Shown here: piece after piece, positions 37,640 through 44,926 of the stretch
Numbering within the stretch: the first letter of the stretch is position 1
How the letters are laid out: each line of letters begins with the position of its first letter
Notes under the pieces: model-generated
Seen by the model: only the letters and a program-made list of their open reading frames with translations
The model's database searches: none
Told to the model about the DNA's origin: nothing
Made by a program: the position numbers and the translations under genes
Assembly: GCA_023400235.1 (NCBI GenBank)
Contig: JAEXFI010000013.1
Location: 1-64,000 of the forward strand
DNA length: 64,000 nucleotides
Direction: 5' to 3'
Source of the DNA: Bacillota bacterium
GTDB lineage: Bacteria; Bacillota; Clostridia; Acetivibrionales; DSM-1351

Positions 37640-38881
37640 ATGAAAATAATAAAAAATGCAGAAGTAAGGCTGGTGCTTGGAACTCTTGCCATACTGCTCA
37701 TAGTCTTTGCCACAGTGAGCATGTACATGCTTCACAGCTATACGGATACGCTGAACAGGGCCCAATTGCGGCAAAACGTGGCTGTAATAGGGGCTGTGGC
37801 AAAAGTGTATCCTCAGGCGGAGACTGAAATCGTTGAAAAATTTACAAAAAGCCTTCAGGGTGACTACCAGTATGGAAAAGTACTTTTGAGCAAGTATGGC
37901 TATGATGAGAATTTAAGCATCCGCAAGAATAATATTGTTTCCAGGGAGCTGCGGCTTGCCAATGTGAGATTTCAGCTTCTTATTGCAGGCTTTGCCCTTT
38001 CGCTTATCATTCTTCTTGTGCTGAGCTACAACAGCATATTTAAACGGATACGGAAGGTGGGGGAAAAGGCCGAGGCGGCGGTAGAAGGAGACTATGAGCC
38101 TATGTGGGGCTTTACCGATGAAGGGGAACTGGGCTTTCTAGCATACCAGTTCAATGCCATGACCGAAAGGCTGGGAGAAAATGTTCAGGCCTTAAGGCAG
38201 GAAAAGCTTTTCTTAAAAAGGCTGGTAACAGACATTTCACACCAGCTGAAGACGCCCCTTGCCTCTCTGATCATGTTCAATGACATACTGAAAAAGGACC
38301 TGGAAATGCCGGAACAGGAGAGGATTACCTTCATATCTGAGAGCAAGAATCAGTTGGACAGAATGGAGTGGCTTATAAAGAACCTGCTGAAAATGGCAAA
38401 GCTGGAGGCTGGTGTGGCAGAATTTCGCAAGGAAGAGGCTTCGGTTTTATATACCCTTCAAAAAAGTATAGCACCTCTCAAATATCTGGCTGAAGAAAAA
38501 GATATTGAAATAGTAGTGCCGGGAGATGAAAATATTTCAGTGAGTCACGATGTGAGCTGGACCTCGGAAGCCTTCTCAAACATCATTAAAAATGCCATTG
38601 AACATAGCAGCCCGGGAGAAAGGATTGAAATCACCCTGGAGGAAAATAACGTATATGTGCAGCTTGAAATAACGGACAGGGGAAGTGGAATTCCCCAAGA
38701 GGAGCTGGGCAAAATATTCAACAGATTCTATAAGGGACCCAACAGCCACAATCCCACAAACATAGGTATTGGCCTGTATATAACCAAGACAATACTGGAG
38801 GGGCAGGGAGGCGCAGTGTACGCGTCTAGTATGCCTGGCAGGGGCACAAGGTTCGTTGTGAGACTTATGAAAATAAATTAG
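37640..38881 (+). CDS. Sensor histidine kinase
   Basis: The product is 413 residues with two membrane helices (about 12-32 and 115-135), a short extracellular loop of about 80 residues, HAMP, HisKA with DISHQLKTPLAS (His201), and HATPase with NAIEH, DRGSGIP and GIGLYITK. The short sensor loop suggests stimulus detection near the membrane or via the exporter. It is cotranscribed with the regulator. The sugar-kinase gene starts 16 bp after its stop and may be in the same transcript. Confidence 0.94.
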   Translation: MKIIKNAEVRLVLGTLAILLIVFATVSMYMLHSYTDTLNRAQLRQNVAVIGAVAKVYPQAETEIVEKFTKSLQGDYQYGKVLLSKYGYDENLSIRKNNIVSRELRLANVRFQLLIAGFALSLIILLVLSYNSIFKRIRKVGEKAEAAVEGDYEPMWGFTDEGELGFLAYQFNAMTERLGENVQALRQEKLFLKRLVTDISHQLKTPLASLIMFNDILKKDLEMPEQERITFISESKNQLDRMEWLIKNLLKMAKLEAGVAEFRKEEASVLYTLQKSIAPLKYLAEEKDIEIVVPGDENISVSHDVSWTSEAFSNIIKNAIEHSSPGERIEITLEENNVYVQLEITDRGSGIPQEELGKIFNRFYKGPNSHNPTNIGIGLYITKTILEGQGGAVYASSMPGRGTRFVVRLMKIN

Positions 38882-38897
38882 TTTCTGGAGGTGGCGC

Positions 38898-39803
38898 ATG
38901 TCAAATTATGACATTTATCTTTATGGTATGACACTTGTTTCTACCATGCACCTGTTGGGGGAAGAGTTTCCACAGGCTGATTCCTATTCCGAAATAAAAG
39001 AGAGCTATGACCTGCCGGGAGGAGAGACCGGAAGCTGTGCGGTGGTTCTGTCCTCCCTGGGCTGCAGGGTGAAGCTGGACGGCAATCATCAGGGGGCGAG
39101 AACAGCCGGAATACTTAAAAGTTATCTTGCGGACAGGTATGGGGTGGATATGTCGAGAGTTTTTGAAGACCCGGACTTTGACGGAGTACGGGATATGATT
39201 CTCATAGCTGGCAATACAAGAACTGTTTTTGGCACCTTTGGAGCATATTTTAACAGCGGGGTCAAGAGGTGGAACGCCCCTGTGAGAGCAGACGTCGTGG
39301 ATGCCGAAATCGTGGGCCTTGACCCGTTTTTTGCGGAGCAGTCCGAAAGGGTGGTACAGTATTGCAGGGAATTGGGGAAAAAGTATGTGACCATTGATTG
39401 CAAACCTGATTCTATATTACATAGGTTCTCGGAAGTAAATGTAGTATCCAATGAATTCATACAGAACAATTTTTCAGGTATGGATATTGAGGAGCTTTTC
39501 AGAAGGTATACCGACAATACCGACGGCTTGGTGATATTCACCTTTGGTGCCGGAGAAATACTGTTTGGCAGAAGGAATCAGCACATACAAAGCTTCAGGC
39601 CTTATAAGGTAAGGGTTCAGAGCACCTTGGGAGCCGGTGACAGCTTCAAAGCCGGGGCAATATACGGTGTATTTAAAAAAATGCCCGACCCTGAGCTGGT
39701 CAGCTTCGCCGCAGCCACGGCAGCTACCGTGTGCAGCAGGTTTCCCCTGGCATTGAATCCACCCGATTTGGACATGATAAATGGGTTAATTAATAAAAAA
39801 TAG
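38898..39803 (+). CDS. PfkB/ribokinase-family carbohydrate kinase
   Basis: The 301-residue product has the PfkB-family N-terminal substrate motif (DLPGGETGSCAVVLSSLG) and the C-terminal ATP/catalytic signature STLGAGDSFKAGAIYG with the catalytic Asp in GAGD. It phosphorylates a sugar or nucleoside; the substrate cannot be read. Its GGAGG site lies in the spacer behind the histidine kinase gene, so it may be expressed with the two-component system, an unusual pairing. Confidence 0.88.
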   Translation: MSNYDIYLYGMTLVSTMHLLGEEFPQADSYSEIKESYDLPGGETGSCAVVLSSLGCRVKLDGNHQGARTAGILKSYLADRYGVDMSRVFEDPDFDGVRDMILIAGNTRTVFGTFGAYFNSGVKRWNAPVRADVVDAEIVGLDPFFAEQSERVVQYCRELGKKYVTIDCKPDSILHRFSEVNVVSNEFIQNNFSGMDIEELFRRYTDNTDGLVIFTFGAGEILFGRRNQHIQSFRPYKVRVQSTLGAGDSFKAGAIYGVFKKMPDPELVSFAAATAATVCSRFPLALNPPDLDMINGLINKK

Positions 39804-39831
39804 TTTTAATATTTGTAATGTTGCTGTATAA

Positions 39832-39858
39832 TATAAATGCGAATCATTCCCGTTTATA
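39832..39858 (+). promoter_or_regulatory. Zur/Fur-type operator upstream of the zinc-binding lipoprotein gene
   Basis: This is a 27-bp imperfect palindrome centred on 39845: left half TATAAATGCGAAT, right half complementary at 11 of 13 positions. A TATAAT (39827-39832) immediately precedes it, so a bound repressor would block transcription start. The resemblance to Zur and Fur boxes plus the zinc-type gene makes Zur the best guess. Confidence 0.7.
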
Positions 39859-39873
39859 TTCTGGAGGTGCGTT

Positions 39874-40815
39874 TTGATTAGAAAAATAAATTTTACAGGT
39901 GTTAAAAGATTCACAGCACTGGTGTTAATCCTCGGTGCTATGAGCATTGCGGTTCTGGCCGGGTGCACCGGAGCTGACAAAAATGAAGACAAAGCCCAGG
40001 GCAGCACATATACCATTGTCACCTCATTTTATCCCATTTATGTATTTACAAAAAATATTATAGGTGAATTGCCCCAGGTGGAGCTTGTAAATATGACCGA
40101 ACCTCAGACGGGCTGCCTGCATGATTATCAATTGATGCCTGCGGACCTGAAAACCTTGGAGAAGGCTGATGCCTTTGTAATAAACGGTGCCGGAATGGAG
40201 GCCTTTATGGATAAGGTCATCAAGCAGCGTTCTGATTTGAAGGTTATTGAGGCTGCAAAGGGTATTGAGCTTTTGAAGGACGAAAATGGTGAGGAAAATC
40301 CTCATGTGTGGGTAAGTATTACAGGTGCAATAGCCGAGGTGAAAAACATAGCGGAAGGCCTGGCTGCCGCAGATACCAAAAACGCCTCTGTCTACAGGGA
40401 AAATGCGGACAAGTACATCCAGAAGCTCCGGCAGCAGAGTGACAAAATGCACCGTGAACTGGACGGTTTGAAAAATAAGAATATTGTCACTTTCCATGAA
40501 GCTTTCCCCTACTTTGCAAAAGAGTTCGGCCTCAATATTGTATCGGTAGTGGAGAGAGAACCCGGAACTGAGCCCAGTGCCGGAGAACTGGCGGAGCTGG
40601 TGGACCAGATAAAGGAAACCGGAGTCAAGCTGCTCTTTGCAGAGCCCCAGTATTCAAAAAAAGCTGCAGAGACCATAGCAAAAGAAACAGGTGCCAAAGT
40701 GTACCTGCTTGACCCCGTGGTTACAGGAGAAAGAGCTGCCTCTGCGGACAGCTATGTCAGGGCCATGGAGGAAAATCTGAAGGTGCTGGTTGAGGCCTTC
40801 AGGCAGGTGCAATAG
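39874..40815 (+). CDS. znuA: Zinc ABC transporter substrate-binding lipoprotein
   Basis: The 313-residue product has a lipoprotein signal (lipobox LAGC) and a ZnuA/TroA-type cluster A-I domain. Metal-ligand His residues appear in CLHDYQLMPAD, ENPHVWVS and TFHEAFPYFA. The His-rich loop of some ZnuA proteins is missing. The start is TTG behind GGAGGTG. No ZnuB or ZnuC gene adjoins it in this window, so it must use membrane parts encoded elsewhere. A Zur-like palindrome lies over the promoter, so expression under zinc starvation is likely. Manganese is an alternative ligand. Confidence 0.9.
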   Translation: MIRKINFTGVKRFTALVLILGAMSIAVLAGCTGADKNEDKAQGSTYTIVTSFYPIYVFTKNIIGELPQVELVNMTEPQTGCLHDYQLMPADLKTLEKADAFVINGAGMEAFMDKVIKQRSDLKVIEAAKGIELLKDENGEENPHVWVSITGAIAEVKNIAEGLAAADTKNASVYRENADKYIQKLRQQSDKMHRELDGLKNKNIVTFHEAFPYFAKEFGLNIVSVVEREPGTEPSAGELAELVDQIKETGVKLLFAEPQYSKKAAETIAKETGAKVYLLDPVVTGERAASADSYVRAMEENLKVLVEAFRQVQ

Positions 40816-40892
40816 CAGGCAATGCACCTGAAAACAGGCATGTAAATCAAAAGAAGAGTCTGCTGAAAAACGTATAAATATGCAGTTTTTTA

Positions 40893-40938
40893 AGGGAGTG
40901 TTATAAAATGAAAGTAATTTCATTTTACAACACTCCCT
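40893..40938. terminator. Long inverted repeat between znuA and PFOR genes (terminator-like)
   Basis: AGGGAGTGTT at 40893-40902 pairs with AACACTCCCT, and TAAAATGAAA pairs with TTTCATTTTA, separated by one mismatch, with a 4-nt loop. The two genes converge here, so a bidirectional terminator is likely, although neither side ends in a clean T-run. Confidence 0.7.
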
Positions 40939-40962
40939 ATTGTCTGTCAGGTCAATATAATC

Positions 40963-43900
40963 TTATCCCTGTGAAAGCTTTTTCAGTTTTTCATACTTGT
41001 CTTTTGCATGTTCTTCAGCCATGCTGAACAAATCCTCAGCTTCGGCGGGGAACTGCTTTGAAAGGGAGGAGTACCTGACCTGATTCATCAGGAATTCCCT
41101 GAAGCTGGATTTAGGTTCCTTGGAATCAAGTATGAATGGATTCTTATCCTCTGCTTTAAGCAGGGGATTGTACCGGAAAAGATGCCAGTAGCCTGATGCA
41201 ACCGCATCTGCGGAGTTTGCTATGCTTCTTCCCATACCGTCCTTGATACCGTGGCTTATGCAAGGAGCATATGCGATGATTATAGAGGGTCCCTTATAGG
41301 CCTCTGCCTCTGTTATGGCTTTGAGCATCTGATTCCTGTCCGCTCCGATTCCTATCTGGGCAACATAAACATTGCCGTAGGTAATCATCTGGGCTGCAAG
41401 ATCCTTCTTAGCCGCCTTTTTCCCTGAGGAAGCAAATTTGGCTATAGCTGAGGTGGGAGTTGCTTTTGATGCCTGGCCTCCGGTATTTGAATATATCTCG
41501 GTATCAAACACCAGAACATTTACATCGTCACCTGAGGCAAGCACATGGTCAAGCCCTCCATAGCCGATATCATATGCCCAGCCGTCACCGCCCACAATCC
41601 ATATGGAACGTTTTACCAGGTAGTCCTGCTTTTCTATAAGCTCGGCAATCAGTTTGGTCTGAAGACTGTCTTTTGGCGAGTAAGCCTTTATGGCTTCAAG
41701 GAGCTCTTTACTGACTCCCTTGGAGGCTTCGCCCTCCTCATAACTGTCCGCCCATGCGGTCAGCGTGTCCTTAAGGCTGAGGGGAATATCCATGCCTGCA
41801 AGCTGAAGGGCAATGTCTCTTATGCGCTCTCTGATTTGCTTTATGCCAAGATACATGCCGTAACCAAACTCTGCATTATCCTCAAACAGTGAGTTTGCCC
41901 AGGCAGGGCCTTTTCCTTCACTGTTTACGGTATAGGAGCTGGTTGGATAGGAGGCGCCCCAGATAGAGGAACAACCGGTGGCATTTGCAATCATCATCCT
42001 GTCACCGAAAAGCTGTGTAACCAGTTTTATATAGGGGGTCTCACCGCAGCCTGCACAGGCACCCGAGAATTCCATAAGAGGCTTTTTAAACTGGCTGTCC
42101 TTAATACTCTTGTTTCCAAAATTATCACCTTTACAGGGAATCTTTTCTGTTACAAAATCATAATTTGGAATCTGAACTTCGGTTTGTGTGCTCAGCTTTT
42201 TCATTACCAGTGCCTTGGGTTTGGCAGGGCATACGTCGGCACAGTTGCCGCAGCCTGTACAATCCATAGGGCTTATCTGTATCCTGAACTGGTATTCTTC
42301 CATTCCCTTTCCTACGGCCTGCTTGGTTATGAAGCCTTCAGGAGCATCAGCCAGTTCTTCCCTGGTTGCCAGTACAGGCCTTATAACCGCATGAGGACAA
42401 ACCAGGGAACAGATATTACACTGTATACAGGTAGCTTCATTCCATTCGGGAACGTTGACTGCAATGCCACGCTTTTCATACGCAGAGGTACCGTTGGGAA
42501 GGGTGCCGTCCTCAAGTTCCACAAAGGCGCTTACAGGCAAGTCCTCTCCCTTCATGGCATTTATGGGACGAAGCATATTTTTTATAAAGTCCGGTTCCTG
42601 GATTTCAGCATCGGAGGTATCCTGAGCATTCTTCCAGGCTTCGGGAACATTGATTTTTACAACTGAGGCTATACCCTTGTCAATGGCCTCCTGATTTATT
42701 CTGACAACATTCTCACCTTTATTGCCGTAGCTTTTTACAACGCCCTCCTTCAGATAACGGACTGCCTCGTTTATGGGAATAATGTCGGCCAGCTTGAAGA
42801 AGGCAGCCTGCATTATCATGTTTATTCTGTTTCCAAGACCTATATTTTCAGCAATCGTATACGCATTTACAGTATAGAACTGTACATCGTTGGCGGCAAT
42901 CTGACGTTTGAGCTCCGCGGGGAGATGTTCTTCAAGCTCCTTCTCATCCCACTGGCAGTTCAGCACAAAGGTGCCTCCCTTTTTTATGCCCTTGAGCAAA
43001 TCATACTGATTGACATAAGACTGGTTGTGGCAGGCGATGTAGTCGGCTTCATGGACAAGATAGGCAGATTTGATGGGCTCATCTCCAAAGCGCAGGTGGG
43101 ACATGGTCACTCCGCCGGATTTTTTTGAATCATAGGCGAAATAGGCCTGAACATATTTGTCAGTGTGATCTCCCAGGATTTTTATTGCCTGCTTGTTAGC
43201 ACCAACCGTACCGTCTGAGCCCAGTCCCCAGAAAAGACATTTGAAGGTTGATTTTGGGGTGGCGTCTATATGCCTGTCAATATTAAGAGAGGTATTTGTA
43301 ACATCATCCACTATTCCAATGGTGAAGCGGTCTTTGGGGCTGGACTGCTGCAAATTGTCATATACAGCTTTTATATGTGCCGGGGTTGTGTCCTTTGAGG
43401 CCAGACCGAAGCGGCCTCCAACTATAAGAGGGGCATTCTGCATGCCATAATAAGCGGCTTTTACATCCAGATACAAGGGTTCACCAATGGCACCCGGCTC
43501 TTTGGTCCTGTCCAGCACAGCTATCTTTTTGACGCTTTTGGGAATAGCCTTCAGCAGATGCGCAACTGAAAAGGGCCTGAACAGGTGCACCTTCACAAGT
43601 CCGTATTTTTCTCCGCCGTTGTTGAGATAATCAATAGTCTCCTCTATGACATCGGTAATTGAGCCCATGGCAATTATTATGTTCTCTGCATCAGGAGCTC
43701 CGTAGTAATCAAAGAGGCCATGCTTCCTTCCGGTAAGCTCTCCCACCTTGTTCATATATTCTTCAACCACATTGGCGATGTTGTCATAGTAAGGATTTGA
43801 GGCCTCACGGTTTTGGAAATAGACATCAGGATTTTGGGCGGTGCCTCTTGTTACCGGATGGTTTGGAGATAAAGCCCTGTCTCTGAATTGTTTCACAGCC

Positions 43901-44493
43901 TCATAATCTAAAAGGCTTGCCAGATCATCATATTCCAGTGCCTCAACCTTCTGAATTTCATGTGAGGTTCTGAAACCGTCGAAAAAGTGCAGGAAAGGAA
44001 GTCTTCCCTTGATAGCAGCCAGGTGTGCCACTGGGGCAAGGTCCATGATTTCCTGTACTGAGCCCGAGGCCAGCATTACAACACCTGTTTGCCGTGCAGC
44101 CATAACATCCTGATGGTCACCGAATATGGACAAGGCCTGGGTTGCTATGGCTCTGGCACTTACGTGAAATACCGCAGGCAGCAGTTCTCCCGCAACCTTG
44201 TACATATTTGGTATCATTAATAACAGTCCCTGGGAAGCCGTAAAGGTTGTTGTCAGTGCGCCGGCCTGCAGCGAGCCGTGAAGTGTGCCGGCTGCACCTG
44301 CTTCGGACTGCATTTCAACAACACGGACATTTTGTCCAAAGATATTTTTTCTGCCTTTGGCAGACCATTCGTCAACCGACTCTGCCATATTTGACGATGG
44401 AGTGATGGGATAGATTGCAGCCACGTCCGTATATGCATAAGCTACATAGGCTGCGGCTGTGTTTCCGTCCACCGTCATCTTGATTTTTGACAT
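40963..44493 (-). CDS. nifJ: Pyruvate:ferredoxin (flavodoxin) oxidoreductase
   Basis: The 1176-residue product is a single-chain PFOR that converts pyruvate and CoA to acetyl-CoA, CO2 and reduced ferredoxin in anaerobic glycolysis. Domain order is complete: domain I with YPITPSSNMAE, transketolase-like and gamma domains, a two-cluster ferredoxin domain (CIQCNICSLVCP and CTGCGNCADVCP), the proximal cluster motif CAGCGETPY, and the TPP domain (GGDGWAYDIGYGGLDH, EIYSNTGGQ). Length matches the family. The start at 44493 is chosen for GGGGTG 8 nt upstream. It follows a small DUF3787 gene by about 30 bp, suggesting an operon. Confidence 0.97.
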   Translation of the reverse strand: MSKIKMTVDGNTAAAYVAYAYTDVAAIYPITPSSNMAESVDEWSAKGRKNIFGQNVRVVEMQSEAGAAGTLHGSLQAGALTTTFTASQGLLLMIPNMYKVAGELLPAVFHVSARAIATQALSIFGDHQDVMAARQTGVVMLASGSVQEIMDLAPVAHLAAIKGRLPFLHFFDGFRTSHEIQKVEALEYDDLASLLDYEAVKQFRDRALSPNHPVTRGTAQNPDVYFQNREASNPYYDNIANVVEEYMNKVGELTGRKHGLFDYYGAPDAENIIIAMGSITDVIEETIDYLNNGGEKYGLVKVHLFRPFSVAHLLKAIPKSVKKIAVLDRTKEPGAIGEPLYLDVKAAYYGMQNAPLIVGGRFGLASKDTTPAHIKAVYDNLQQSSPKDRFTIGIVDDVTNTSLNIDRHIDATPKSTFKCLFWGLGSDGTVGANKQAIKILGDHTDKYVQAYFAYDSKKSGGVTMSHLRFGDEPIKSAYLVHEADYIACHNQSYVNQYDLLKGIKKGGTFVLNCQWDEKELEEHLPAELKRQIAANDVQFYTVNAYTIAENIGLGNRINMIMQAAFFKLADIIPINEAVRYLKEGVVKSYGNKGENVVRINQEAIDKGIASVVKINVPEAWKNAQDTSDAEIQEPDFIKNMLRPINAMKGEDLPVSAFVELEDGTLPNGTSAYEKRGIAVNVPEWNEATCIQCNICSLVCPHAVIRPVLATREELADAPEGFITKQAVGKGMEEYQFRIQISPMDCTGCGNCADVCPAKPKALVMKKLSTQTEVQIPNYDFVTEKIPCKGDNFGNKSIKDSQFKKPLMEFSGACAGCGETPYIKLVTQLFGDRMMIANATGCSSIWGASYPTSSYTVNSEGKGPAWANSLFEDNAEFGYGMYLGIKQIRERIRDIALQLAGMDIPLSLKDTLTAWADSYEEGEASKGVSKELLEAIKAYSPKDSLQTKLIAELIEKQDYLVKRSIWIVGGDGWAYDIGYGGLDHVLASGDDVNVLVFDTEIYSNTGGQASKATPTSAIAKFASSGKKAAKKDLAAQMITYGNVYVAQIGIGADRNQMLKAITEAEAYKGPSIIIAYAPCISHGIKDGMGRSIANSADAVASGYWHLFRYNPLLKAEDKNPFILDSKEPKSSFREFLMNQVRYSSLSKQFPAEAEDLFSMAEEHAKDKYEKLKKLSQG

Positions 44494-44523
44494 AAAAGTC
44501 ACCCCGCTATATATTATTTTTAC

Positions 44524-44715
44524 TTAAAGTCTACTTCCGTTATCTACCCAATTTTTGGCTTCCGAAACACCTTCCTCGTCTGGAATGACCACATCTGTGT
44601 GCTCCTGCTTTGTCTTTTCCCTGGTCCATGCTGCGGTGCCTTCATTGTCTGTGGGTCTTATGGCTGTCAAACGTCTGTTGTGGTTTCCGTCAAGCTGTGC
44701 ATCTTTTTTGCCCAT
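44524..44715 (-). CDS. DUF3787 family small protein
   Basis: The 63-residue hydrophilic product has the pattern TAAWTREKTKQEHTDVVIP followed by VSEAKNWVDNG, which I recognise as the small clostridial DUF3787 family. A GGAGGC site lies 7 nt before the ATG. It lies directly upstream of the PFOR gene on the same strand with a gap of about 30 bp, so both are probably cotranscribed. The function is unknown; there are no Cys or His residues suggesting a redox centre apart from two His. Confidence 0.8.
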   Translation of the reverse strand: MGKKDAQLDGNHNRRLTAIRPTDNEGTAAWTREKTKQEHTDVVIPDEEGVSEAKNWVDNGSRL

Positions 44716-44782
44716 AATCTGCCTCCATATATTATTATTTTTAGAATGTAATTTTAGTTATTTCATATTTAGGGTAATTTAT

Positions 44783-44854
44783 TCTTAGCTTGCATATTTT
44801 TTGACAACAGTATGAATATATATAAACTTGTCGTGCTGGAACAACAAGCTAAGA
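44783..44854 (+). promoter_or_regulatory. Paired 10-bp inverted repeats flanking a TTGACA upstream of the GH2 gene
   Basis: TCTTAGCTTG (44783-44792) and its exact reverse complement CAAGCTAAGA (44845-44854) bracket TTGACA (44801-44806) and a TATA-rich stretch. The arrangement suggests two operator half-sites or a long hairpin controlling the divergent genes DUF3787/PFOR and GH2. Confidence 0.5.
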
Positions 44855-44926
44855 TAGTATCACTATTGGACCTGTTATATATATATAATAAATTAGGATT
44901 ATTAATGCTCACAGAGGGATGGAAGC

